From NCBI GenBank assembly GCA_028715605.1, contig JAQURM010000005.1:1-64000 (forward strand): a DNA stretch of 64,000 bases, written 5' to 3'. Both the position numbers and the translations under genes were made by a program. Below, in pieces: positions 41,221 to 48,530 of this stretch (position 1 is the first letter of the stretch; each line of letters begins with the position of its first letter). Source of the stretch: Desulfovibrionales bacterium (lineage in GTDB: Bacteria > Desulfobacterota > QYQD01). The notes beneath the pieces were generated by a model. The model was not told the DNA's origin. It made no database searches and worked only from the letters and a program-made list of their open reading frames with translations.

Positions 41221-41246
41221 ATTATCCACTTCGTGCCACGGTTTGA

Positions 41247-41456
41247 TTAATGGCCAGCCGGAGGTGCCTCAGGGGCTGGAGCCGGAGCTGCCTCAGGAGC
41301 CGGAGCTGCCTCAGGGGCCGGAGCTGCCTCAGGGGCCGGAGCTGCCTCAGGGGCCGGAGCCTCTGGAACTGCCTCCTCCTTCTTCTGGCAACCAACCGCT
41401 ACGGCCAGAGACAATGCCATTACTAGCACAAGAAGAAAAGATAGAAACTTACGCAT
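41247..41456 (-). CDS. Small lipoprotein with PAPEAA repeats
   Basis: A 69-residue protein: MRKFLSFLLVLVMALSLAVAVGC is a lipoprotein signal with C23 as lipidated Cys, followed by QKKEEAVPE and a tail of four imperfect Ala-Pro-Glu-Ala-Ala-Pro repeats encoded by an 18-nt tandem repeat (about 41270-41360). GAGGTGATT lies before the ATG. The extended, acidic, Pro-rich tail suggests a surface or periplasmic spacer. Function unknown; repeat number is likely variable between strains. Confidence 0.75.
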   Translation of the reverse strand: MRKFLSFLLVLVMALSLAVAVGCQKKEEAVPEAPAPEAAPAPEAAPAPEAAPAPEAAPAPAPEAPPAGH

Positions 41457-41838
41457 ACCTTAATCACCTCTTTTCTTTTACAGATTTTGCTTTTCTCAAC
41501 GATTACCGCCAACTTTTGACGATCTACTATTTCTTCCATCAGAATTTATTTTCGAAATTCTAGATAAGTCTGAATGAAATGTCAATAAAAAATCACCGCA
41601 AGCCACAAGAAATGATTTATGAGGGCTTGCAGCAAGGTTTAATCGGGAGATTCGCCACGACGAATTCGCTGGTATAAAATTTTTAATTATCAATAAAAAT
41701 AAAGAAATCAATATGTTATGAGCACAATTAGCTATCTGTCCCGCACTTAGTTAAATTTTTTGAACCCGGATCATTTCTCACCCAAGGGATCAATATATAT
41801 TTATGCAATAAAATCCAACTGTTACATTTATGGCCCTT

Positions 41839-41857
41839 TTGGGCATGAACGTTGCAT
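41839..41857 (+). promoter_or_regulatory. Sigma-54-type promoter
   Basis: TTGGGCATGAACGTTGCAT has GG (41842-41843) and GC (41854-41855) separated by exactly 10 bases, within close matches to GGCACG and TTGCA. Transcription would begin near 41867. No protein gene follows before the terminator at 41899-41937. Confidence 0.55.
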
Positions 41858-41866
41858 GGTTACTAA

Positions 41867-41937
41867 TATCGAGTAAAAAACCTTTCTCCCTATCCGTAGA
41901 ACAGCCGGGATTATCAGCCACCCGGCTGTTCTTTTTT
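41867..41937 (+). ncRNA. Candidate small RNA
   Basis: A roughly 70-nt transcript is implied by the sigma-54-type promoter and the following terminator. Its single-stranded 5' part contains ACCTTTCTCCCTATCC, complementary to Shine-Dalgarno-like sequence, as in many trans-acting sRNAs. No protein-coding frame of note. No transcript evidence; inferred from promoter-terminator spacing only. Confidence 0.4.
41899..41937 (+). terminator. Rho-independent terminator
   Basis: GAACAGCCGGG (41899-41909) pairs with CCCGGCTGTTC (41921-41931) around an 11-nt loop and is followed by six T. No annotated gene ends just before it. Confidence 0.85.
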
Positions 41938-41994
41938 ATACACAGTAGAAAACCACTAGGCCCCAATTAAAAAACTCAATATCGGTTAAATAGA

Positions 41995-42024
41995 TTGACG
42001 AATAAAAAAAATCCCTTATATAAT
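41995..42024 (+). promoter_or_regulatory. Promoter of the diguanylate cyclase gene
   Basis: TTGACG (41995-42000), an 18-base spacer and a perfect TATAAT (42019-42024). Transcription would start near 42031, giving an 85-base leader before the ATG at 42117 and ruling out the upstream in-frame TTG at 42024. Confidence 0.65.
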
Positions 42025-42116
42025 TGTTAAAAAGGTGTAAAATAAGAAATTTGTCACGGCGGAAAACCGGACCTGTTACAACGCCTTCAACTTACTCTAA
42101 AAAAGCGACCGACGAT

Positions 42117-43004
42117 ATGGAAAAACAGAAAATACTGGCCGTAGATGATGATCCGTTTATTCGGGCCCTCCTGGCAGAGATTATGGACAAGCTGGGACAT
42201 GAATGTGATGTGGCTGAAGATGGCTTGGCTGCCCTGGATAAACTAGCCGCCGGTTCTTACACCATCGTGATCACAGACATAAAAATGCCCCGTTTGGACG
42301 GGGTTGAATTAACCAAAAAAGTAAAAGAAAAGTACAACAACACGGATATAATAGTTATTACTGCCTACAATGCGGACTACAAATACACCGATGTAATAAG
42401 GGCCGGGGCCAGTGATTTCATATCCAAGCCTTTTAATATAGATGAACTGGAAGCCAAATTTAACCGCATCATTCGTGAAAGAACCTTGCGCCATGAATTG
42501 GAAACCCTTTCTATAAGGGATGCGCTAACAAACATCTATAACCGGCGGCATTTTAACGTCAAACTGGAAGAGGAATCTTACCGGGCGTACCGCCAGGGTT
42601 ACAATCTATTTCTTATCCTCATGGACATAGATGACTTTAAAGACTTTAACGATCAAAAGGGACACCAAGAAGGAGATATTCTACTTCACAAACTGGGAGA
42701 GGTAATCCTGTCTTCCGTGCGCGAAAACGTAGACTGGGGGTTTAGATACGGTGGGGATGAATTTGCTGTTATTGTCACTCAAGCCACCGAAGACCAGGCC
42801 AAGAAGATAGCCGAACGTATCCGGACAAAATACAATGCTGAACACCTGGAGCCAACTTCCTTGAGCATTGGCCTGGCTAAGCTCATCTACAGCCCCAGCC
42901 TGACCCCACAAGAAAATATGGATATCCTCATCCGAGCCGCAGACAAAGCCCTTTACAGCGCAAAAAGCGCGGGTGGCGATCGAATTACTTTAGCCGAGGC
43001 TTAA
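42117..43004 (+). CDS. Response regulator diguanylate cyclase (REC-GGDEF)
   Basis: A 295-residue two-domain protein. The receiver domain (1-125) has acidic pocket D10/D11, phospho-acceptor D54 in VITDIKMP and K104 in ISKPF. The GGDEF domain has an intact RYGGDEF at 210-216, so it should make cyclic di-GMP from two GTP. The inhibitory I-site position reads E-N-V-D rather than RXXD, so product inhibition may be absent. No histidine kinase is nearby, so it is an orphan regulator. Start ATG 42117 fits the promoter at 42.0 kb. Confidence 0.92.
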   Translation: MEKQKILAVDDDPFIRALLAEIMDKLGHECDVAEDGLAALDKLAAGSYTIVITDIKMPRLDGVELTKKVKEKYNNTDIIVITAYNADYKYTDVIRAGASDFISKPFNIDELEAKFNRIIRERTLRHELETLSIRDALTNIYNRRHFNVKLEEESYRAYRQGYNLFLILMDIDDFKDFNDQKGHQEGDILLHKLGEVILSSVRENVDWGFRYGGDEFAVIVTQATEDQAKKIAERIRTKYNAEHLEPTSLSIGLAKLIYSPSLTPQENMDILIRAADKALYSAKSAGGDRITLAEA

Positions 43005-43071
43005 AAAGGCGGTTTGCCGTGAACCCTGACTATTTACTATAGGTAATGTCGCAAATCTGGGCTTTCCCCAT

Positions 43072-43131
43072 TTTTTATGGAATCCGATGTTCCTGAGCGA
43101 AATTTGCTGGAGCAGGGGGGACCCATCGAGG
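43072..43131 (+). repeat. Second copy of the serS-deoC element core
   Basis: About 60 bases align with 62641-62702 with few differences, including GAGCGAAANTTGCTGGAGCA and ACCCATCGAGG. Here the segment forms the leader of the small zinc-ribbon gene. CTTTCCCCA upstream can pair with TTGGGGAGG downstream. Confidence 0.65.
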
Positions 43132-43156
43132 TTAAATTGGGGAGGGGGGAAACAAC

Positions 43157-43321
43157 ATGCCCACGTATGAATATCAATGTATGAAATGCAATGAAGTCTT
43201 CACGTTGGTGTTAAGCCTTGCGGAACATGAAAAGAAAAAAGCCTCCTGCCCAAAATGCAAAAGTAAAAAGGTCAAACAGCAGATCAGTCACTTTATGACC
43301 AAGACTTCCAGGAAAACCTAG
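43157..43321 (+). CDS. FmdB-like zinc ribbon protein
   Basis: A 54-residue protein starting MPTYEYQCMKCNEVF, with Cys pairs at C8/C11 and C31/C34 that form a zinc ribbon, the hallmark of the FmdB/CxxC-CxxC-SSSS family of putative regulators. GGGGAGGGGGG precedes the ATG. Its unusually structured leader is shared with the element upstream of serS. Role unknown; some family members are said to regulate amidase or formamidase genes. Confidence 0.85.
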   Translation: MPTYEYQCMKCNEVFTLVLSLAEHEKKKASCPKCKSKKVKQQISHFMTKTSRKT

Positions 43322-43353
43322 ATAGTGTTCATCCGGAAACTACTGTTTCCGGC

Positions 43354-43450
43354 TTCACGCTTTCAGCAGTCAGCGCTTAGCTGTCAGCAAAAAACCAAGA
43401 CAAATAACACAGTAAGCTGAACGCTGATAGCTGTGTGCTGATTGCTATCG
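43354..43450. repeat. Heptad inverted element at hisA end
   Basis: Left arm 43361-43388 is four 7-nt units of form NNTCAGC; right arm 43416-43450 is five units of form GCTGANN. It is preceded by a CCGGAAAC/GTTTCCGG hairpin (43333-43352), as is the element at 2478. The hisA stop triplet (43445-43447) lies in its last unit. Confidence 0.8.
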
Positions 43451-44185
43451 TGCGGCGGCCGGGCTTCGTGTAAACAATACAGCCTCCCGGAAATTTAACG
43501 TCCCGCTATAAATTGCCCTACCCGTAATGACTCCTTCTACACCGTAATCTTCTATGGCCGTGATTTTCTTAATATCATCCAGCGTCGAAACCCCGCCGGC
43601 GACGTAGATAGGCACGCCTACCGAACGGGCCAGATATTTCGTAGCTTCGATATTGGGGCCGGTCTGCATACCATCGCGTTTGATATCGGTAAAAATGATG
43701 GCCCGCACTCCAAAATCTTCGTATTTTTGGGCCAGCGTCAGGACATCGGTATCCGTTGTTTCTGTCCACCCCTCGACAGCCACTTTTCCATTTCTGGCAT
43801 CGATTCCAACCACAATCCTTCCCGGAAAGATACGGCACATCTCCTTCACCAGATCTGGATTTCTGTGGGCTACCGTGCCCAGAATCACCCTATCTACACC
43901 CCAGGAAAGATATGTCTTAATGGTCTCACTATCACGGATACCACCACCAACCTGCACCGGTATTTTTAACGCCGAGAGGATATTTTTGATACTTTCGTGG
44001 TTTGCCGGTCTTTTACTTACCGCGCCGTCTAAATCCACAATATGCAGCAATTCTGCCCCATCCGATTCCCATCTAAGCGCCATCTCCACCGGGTTGTTGG
44101 AAAACACCGTTTCCTGAGCCATATCGCCCTGTCTCAGCCGAACACATCGGCCTTGTTTCAAGTCTATAGCCGGCACAACAATCAT
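43445..44185 (-). CDS. hisA: ProFAR isomerase
   Basis: A 246-residue TIM barrel that isomerises ProFAR to PRFAR, step four of histidine biosynthesis. Catalytic acids D8 (VVPAIDLKQGRCVRL) and D129 (VVGIDARNGKVAVEGW) are present, with phosphate-binding GGGIRD (80-85) and GGVSTLDDI/GVITGRAIY. No hisF or hisH is next to it. The last codons and stop fall in a heptad repeat. Confidence 0.97.
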   Translation of the reverse strand: MIVVPAIDLKQGRCVRLRQGDMAQETVFSNNPVEMALRWESDGAELLHIVDLDGAVSKRPANHESIKNILSALKIPVQVGGGIRDSETIKTYLSWGVDRVILGTVAHRNPDLVKEMCRIFPGRIVVGIDARNGKVAVEGWTETTDTDVLTLAQKYEDFGVRAIIFTDIKRDGMQTGPNIEATKYLARSVGVPIYVAGGVSTLDDIKKITAIEDYGVEGVITGRAIYSGTLNFREAVLFTRSPAAAR

Positions 44186-44254
44186 AACGTTATAGATAGT
44201 GCTCCTTCATGCTCAATAAATTACCCCGCAAAAAGCTACGGGGTACTGCCAAAA

Positions 44255-44450
44255 GATTAACCACAGAGGGCACAGAGAGAATAAAAATATCACTAAGTTA
44301 GAACAGATTTTGGCTCTTCCCCTCTGTGTTCTCCTGTATTCTCGTTTTTGCCCAAAAACGCCCGAGGAATTGCCCCGCTAATAACAGTTCAAGCAGCTTA
44401 ACCCGTTCAAACGGTTGAAACCGTCTCTTCTCGGTGTGCTCTGTGGTTTA
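44255..44450. repeat. Inverted element with 9-nt word CACAGAGNN
   Basis: Two CACAGAGNN units at 44262-44279 face right-arm units of form CTCTGTGNN at 44322-44343 and again at 44430-44447. An 85-base insertion containing GTTCAAACGGTTGAAAC splits the right arm. It fills the gap between the lipoprotein gene and hisA. Confidence 0.65.
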
Positions 44451-44460
44451 TTTTTCATCG

Positions 44461-45135
44461 CTATCGAGGGAAATCCGCCATCACTTTATCCACGCCTTCT
44501 TCCGCCAGTTCATCGGCCGTAAGCCATTTACCCCCTCTCTTAAGGTAAGAAGGAAACCTGAGTATATTTTCCATTAAAGAGGTCTGTGTCTCATCAAAGC
44601 GCCCCTTCCACATAATAACGCCGTCAGAAGTCCGCACCAGATGCAGATCAAAAGCCACAGAGGCAGGACGCTGGACACTATAGGTACGGCCTTCCCGTTC
44701 TTCATACCGGAATATCCGTCCATACAATACAGCGTCAGCCCCTGACTTCTCGCCAATCCCTTGCAAAATCTTCGTATATGGCATACCTCCCGACCTGGCC
44801 AGGGCATCCGCCCACAACCCCTTGCTCTGCCCGGGCGTCAGTAGGATAATATCCGGTTTGTCCTTCAACTTCTCAAAGAGCAGGTCAGACAGAACAGTTT
44901 CCGCCCTGGGCTCAATATGTCCCCCTTTATAGGCGCTACCGCAGACACTGCAGGTCACATATTGCTGGCCTGCCTCTCCCGCCGTTTCCATCTCAAAAGG
45001 GAGAACCGCTATGGCCTTTGCCGTCAGTCCGGCTTTTTTTTCTAACTCAGCATGCTTACCGCCGCAGCCTATGGATACACAACATAAAATCCAAAGCGCA
45101 GTCGCCAAAAAACAGACTTTCACCATGCTATTCAT
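44461..45135 (-). CDS. Putative lipoprotein
   Basis: A 224-residue protein with a lipoprotein signal (ATALWILCCVSIGC, lipidated C24). The body begins AIAVLPFEME and continues with RAETVLSDLLFEKL, SGADAVLYGRIFRY and FDLHLVRTSDGVIMWKGRFDETQ. This is the layout of small outer-membrane lipoproteins related to CsgG/TolB-N-like or GNA1162-type proteins, which probe polymer export or envelope assembly. An extra C62-X2-C65 lies in a loop. The family assignment is tentative. It follows hisB on the same strand by 29 bases. Confidence 0.6.
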   Translation of the reverse strand: MNSMVKVCFLATALWILCCVSIGCGGKHAELEKKAGLTAKAIAVLPFEMETAGEAGQQYVTCSVCGSAYKGGHIEPRAETVLSDLLFEKLKDKPDIILLTPGQSKGLWADALARSGGMPYTKILQGIGEKSGADAVLYGRIFRYEEREGRTYSVQRPASVAFDLHLVRTSDGVIMWKGRFDETQTSLMENILRFPSYLKRGGKWLTADELAEEGVDKVMADFPR

Positions 45136-45164
45136 TGTACTCCCTCACATGGAGCCGCTAACAA

Positions 45165-45764
45165 TTAAATAAGACCCTTGGTTGAAATTACACCACTAAC
45201 CCGGCCATCCAAGCTGACAGCCATGTCCAAAGCCCTTCCCATGGCCTTGAAAACAGCTTCAATTATATGGTGGGCATTTCGGCCATACATAACATTAACA
45301 TGGAGAGTGATACCCCCGCGCGTGGCAAGGGCTTGCAGGAACTCAGGGACCAATTGTGTGTCAAACATCCCTACCTTGCCCTGTCTCATTTTAACATTAT
45401 AGACCAGCAATGGCCTGTTGGAGATATCTATTGCCACCTGGCACAATGCCTCATCCATCGGAATGATGGCCTGCCCATAGCGCCTTATACCCTGTTTTTC
45501 ACCCAGGGCCTCCCGCAAGGCGTCTCCCAGGCATATACCAATATCCTCAACGGTATGATGGAAATCCACTTCTATATCTCCCCTGGCCCTTAAGACCAGG
45601 TCAAAAAATCCATGGGCGGCAAAAAGGGTGAGCATGTGATCGAGGAAGGCAATACCGCTATTGATATCGCTTTTACCCTCTCCATCCAGGCTGAATTTCA
45701 GAGAAATATCCGTTTCTTTCGTCTTTCTTTCTACTTTGGCCTTACGCCCCGGTTTCTTGTTCAT
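45165..45764 (-). CDS. hisB: Imidazoleglycerol-phosphate dehydratase
   Basis: A 199-residue manganese enzyme of histidine biosynthesis. The duplicated metal-binding halves are visible: [13 protein letters not shown] with [14 protein letters not shown], and the second half [19 protein letters not shown]. It is the monofunctional form without the phosphatase half of E. coli HisB. I use the ATG at 45764; an upstream TTG would add ten residues with no ribosome site. Followed by a lipoprotein gene and hisA. Confidence 0.96.
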   Translation of the reverse strand: MNKKPGRKAKVERKTKETDISLKFSLDGEGKSDINSGIAFLDHMLTLFAAHGFFDLVLRARGDIEVDFHHTVEDIGICLGDALREALGEKQGIRRYGQAIIPMDEALCQVAIDISNRPLLVYNVKMRQGKVGMFDTQLVPEFLQALATRGGITLHVNVMYGRNAHHIIEAVFKAMGRALDMAVSLDGRVSGVISTKGLI

Positions 45765-45883
45765 GAATCTACCCTGTGAGTATCCTTGTGACAAAAACCA
45801 TTTGACTTTATTAGGCTTTTAGCTATAGTCTTTAAACCAATCGCCTGTAAAAGTAAATTAAAAAGTGTCTCCTGAACTATTTT

Positions 45884-46444
45884 ATGGATTATAAGAAAAA
45901 CCTCATTTTTAACATTATAACGATAATTGTCAGCATATCGGCTGTTACTTTTTCGGCTTATGCCCTCTGGCGGCTGGATCAATCCCAGAAAAAATGGGGA
46001 GAGATGGATAATGCCATAGCCACTGCTCAACTGCGTATAGACAAACTCGAAACCCACCTTCTTAACATGGAACTTACCAACTTTATTAACATTACCAGCG
46101 CCCGCCTATCCTTAAATCTCAACAGGCAGTTTGTATTCTATGGCTTGGTCAACCAACCCCCATTGACCCATGATGTAATCATCGCCCTCTACACGCGGGA
46201 TGATTTTTTCAAGACAGAAGATCCGGAATTAAAAAAATTTATCATTAATCTTGTCAAACAACATACAGAAACCGTCTTACAAACAGTAAAGGTCACCAGC
46301 GGGATAACCGGGACCGAAGTAGATCATCTCACCATAAATTTTCTCGACAACACGGACTCTAAAAACATACTGGCACAATACAAAAACAAAAAACTCAGGG
46401 TAAAAATAAACAATACCTTCACCCCGGTATCCATCCAGAAATAA
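45884..46444 (+). CDS. Hypothetical membrane-anchored protein
   Basis: A 186-residue protein, not recognised. It has one N-terminal transmembrane helix (about 7-29, NIITIIVSISAVTFSAYALW), a short coiled-coil-like stretch (WGEMDNAIATAQLRIDKLETHLLNME) and a mixed alpha/beta remainder, so it is probably anchored in the inner membrane with the body in the periplasm. It is transcribed divergently from hisB; no convincing operon partner. Confidence 0.55.
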   Translation: MDYKKNLIFNIITIIVSISAVTFSAYALWRLDQSQKKWGEMDNAIATAQLRIDKLETHLLNMELTNFINITSARLSLNLNRQFVFYGLVNQPPLTHDVIIALYTRDDFFKTEDPELKKFIINLVKQHTETVLQTVKVTSGITGTEVDHLTINFLDNTDSKNILAQYKNKKLRVKINNTFTPVSIQK

Positions 46445-46591
46445 CCACCTGTAACTTTTCCTGCATTTTATCAGCCAGTTAAAAATATTCGTCTTTATTT
46501 GTTTAAGTTGGTGCAGCTCATTGCCGATATGACAATAGAAAGTTGCAACTACCAATAAAGATTATGAACTCGTAAAAGGTCAAAAATAACA

Positions 46592-46963
46592 GTGGAAGAT
46601 TCCTTGGCGGAAAGTCCTTTAAAATCTTACCGGAGAAAAATACGTCAGGTCCCGTGCATGACAAAACTTGACAAAATTATAGAAACTTTACGTCGCAAAT
46701 TCCATTTCAAAATCAAAATATTCCCCCTGGAAAAAATTCCCGACGCTATAACCTGGGCGGAGCGAGGTTTCATATCCATACACGAAAACTACCTTTCGCG
46801 GCGAAAAAAGTCTTATCATATTATATCTACAGATAAAGAAAGGCTCCTTCGCCTCTGCCGGGAACTTTCCATACCGGAAGGCTCCATCCGGTCTTCGGAC
46901 TTTTATAAATTTTGGCACACAAACTGGATTCCGGAAAATGAGGGGTGCAAGGCAAGAAAGTAG
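46592..46963 (+). CDS. Hypothetical small protein
   Basis: A basic protein of 123 residues from GTG 46592, or 101 from the ATG at 46658 (MTKLDKIIETLRRKFHF). Neither start has a strong ribosome site. The pattern IHENYLSRRKKSYHIISTDKERLLRLCRELSIP suggests a compact alpha/beta fold, but I do not recognise it. It is flanked by repeat-rich gaps. Confidence 0.45.
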   Translation: MEDSLAESPLKSYRRKIRQVPCMTKLDKIIETLRRKFHFKIKIFPLEKIPDAITWAERGFISIHENYLSRRKKSYHIISTDKERLLRLCRELSIPEGSIRSSDFYKFWHTNWIPENEGCKARK

Positions 46964-47016
46964 ATATCCGCTACCTCTTTTACAACCTAACCAAGATACC
47001 TGTAAAATCAAAATTA

Positions 47017-47088
47017 CCGCAGAGAACGCCGAGATAACATATTGAATAATTTACAGTTTTTCTCTGCGGACTCTGCGTGCTCAGCGGT
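47017..47088. repeat. Inverted element with 9-nt word CGCAGAGAN
   Basis: Two 9-nt units (CCGCAGAGA, ACGCCGAGA) at 47017-47034 face three units of form CTCTGCGNN at 47062-47088. It fills the gap between two convergent hypothetical genes. Confidence 0.7.
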
Positions 47089-47130
47089 GAAAAGTCTTTT
47101 TTACGAATTGATCAAACAAAGATACGCAAC

Positions 47131-47655
47131 CTAGCCGGCCTTCCTAACCCCATCCTGTATCGTCTTGAACTCATCACACATTCTCTTCCGGGTCAGGGTT
47201 ATTTTCTCCAGGGAAGAAATAAACATGCGTTGTTTCCGGGGCGGCCACCTTTCTATAAATTCCAGCAAGGGTTCACAATACCACCAGTTACAGCGATGCG
47301 GCCGCATGGCGCGAGGCAGGACGCAGCCCCTTTCTGCCAGGAACTGGCACGGTTCCTCATCTCTCAAACCATCCCGGAAAGGGGGCAACTCCAGCCCCAG
47401 CGCCGCCAAATAAATCAGGTCACACCAGTCAAACCGGCCGTTTAGATTCGTACAGTTTGGACTTTTGCAGTGAGGGCAGACTTCCGAGGTCATTTCCTGG
47501 ATCAGCGGGTCTATAGCCTCAATACCGGTCTTTACCTCCAGAGCCAGGCGACGGATATTCTCCGCCTCGCGCGGATAACATTCAAAAATGAACCGGATCT
47601 CTCTATATACTTCTCTTAGTTCTTCTGACGTAGTTAGAGTTGCCATACGCCACAA
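47131..47655 (-). CDS. YkgJ-like Cys-cluster protein
   Basis: A 174-residue protein with eight Cys (C60, C63, C68, C78, C103, C111, C122, C127). The pattern CQFLAERGCVLPRAMRPHRCNWWYC resembles the metal-chelating core of the YkgJ family (putative zinc or iron binding), and CPHCKSPNC forms an extra Cys cluster before it. The N-terminal 58 residues are helical. The start is probably TTG 47655 with AAGGA five bases upstream; ATG 47646 has no near site. Function unknown. Confidence 0.6.
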   Translation of the reverse strand: MWRMATLTTSEELREVYREIRFIFECYPREAENIRRLALEVKTGIEAIDPLIQEMTSEVCPHCKSPNCTNLNGRFDWCDLIYLAALGLELPPFRDGLRDEEPCQFLAERGCVLPRAMRPHRCNWWYCEPLLEFIERWPPRKQRMFISSLEKITLTRKRMCDEFKTIQDGVRKAG

Positions 47656-47714
47656 ACCATTCCTTCCTATCGCCTATATAGCCTCAAGTAGGATAACGGC
47701 CCTGTTAATATAAC

Positions 47715-48392
47715 CTACCTAATAAACCTAAAAGTACGAAGCATCTGGTTATAAGTCAGTTGATGCCCCTCTGCTTCGGCATCATTGGGATTACTGCCGG
47801 TGAAACTGAGGTAATAGATATATCCATTATAAGGCAACACGATGTCAATGCCCTCGTGGTCAAACCCGAATATGGAAAGCCTTTGAGCTGGTATTCCATC
47901 CAGAGTCGTATCAAACACTTCCTGAATCAAACTACCTCCAGTTACGTCCTGGGGTTCATGTTTGCTAATCCATTCTTCCAGACTCAGCTGATCCGGGTTT
48001 GACAGGACCCGTATCTGAAATTCTCCTGGCCAATCTATGTATTCCTTCTCTAGAAAAGTTACCTTCTGTAACTCTCCCTCGAAGAGGGCATTCCCCGTCC
48101 ATGTGGCCTTGGCGCCTACCCTTGGTTGAGCCTCTATTACTTCCCAGCCTTCCGGACACTTAATTTCATAGCCGTATTTTTCATTTCTATAGGTTTTCCA
48201 GCCGGTCATTTGGTTGAGCGGCATAGCCGCTCTCTCCCCTTGTAATTGGGGAGTCTGCCCTAGGATACTTTTGGCGTTTTCAATCGCAGCCGCAGTTTTT
48301 ACCCACCATAAGGGTTCTAGAAACAGCAGAAAGCTAATAACCCAAAGCCAAGGGGAATACAGGACATGTTCGCTTTCGTGGAGAACCTTCAT
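47715..48392 (-). CDS. Hypothetical exported or membrane-anchored protein
   Basis: A 225-residue protein with an N-terminal hydrophobic segment (about 13-37, PWLWVISFLLFLEPLWWVKTAAA) acting as signal or anchor. The remainder contains GWKTYRNEKYGYEIKCPEGWEV, typical of PsbP-like or DUF-type periplasmic beta folds in many bacteria, and a C-terminal QMLRTFRFI that often ends such domains. No catalytic residues are apparent. It lies at the border of the SIR2 module, transcribed in the same direction. Confidence 0.55.
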   Translation of the reverse strand: MKVLHESEHVLYSPWLWVISFLLFLEPLWWVKTAAAIENAKSILGQTPQLQGERAAMPLNQMTGWKTYRNEKYGYEIKCPEGWEVIEAQPRVGAKATWTGNALFEGELQKVTFLEKEYIDWPGEFQIRVLSNPDQLSLEEWISKHEPQDVTGGSLIQEVFDTTLDGIPAQRLSIFGFDHEGIDIVLPYNGYIYYLSFTGSNPNDAEAEGHQLTYNQMLRTFRFIR

Positions 48393-48496
48393 AGCAGTTT
48401 TGTAACCTTATACCTCATACTGGATGCCAAAGGGTTTCAACCTCGCCAATCTTGGCATAACCTCCGATATTTCGTAAACGCACCCGCACGTCAAGC

Positions 48497-48513
48497 ACGT
48501 TCCGCACGAACGT
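48497..48513. promoter_or_regulatory. 17-bp palindrome downstream of the SIR2 module
   Basis: ACGTTC-CGCAC-GAACGT, a perfect 6-bp inverted repeat with a 5-nt spacer, starting 18 bases beyond the stop of the 948-residue gene. Near-identical sites lie at 52412 and 52529. Confidence 0.6.
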
Positions 48514-48530
48514 TAGCTTCCCTCTGGGGC

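Noticed and set aside
41496-41711. 71-codon minus-strand frame upstream of the small lipoprotein
   Set aside because: No ribosome site, no recognisable features and low-quality composition; treated as non-coding.
42024-42116. N-terminal extension of the diguanylate cyclase from TTG 42024
   Set aside because: The TTG lies within the -10 box of a good promoter, so it would not be transcribed; residues are unlike a receiver domain.
42030-42116. Cyclic di-GMP riboswitch in the leader of the GGDEF gene
   Set aside because: The leader has a GGCGGAAAACCGG hairpin but lacks the conserved GEMM-I core, so it is not called.
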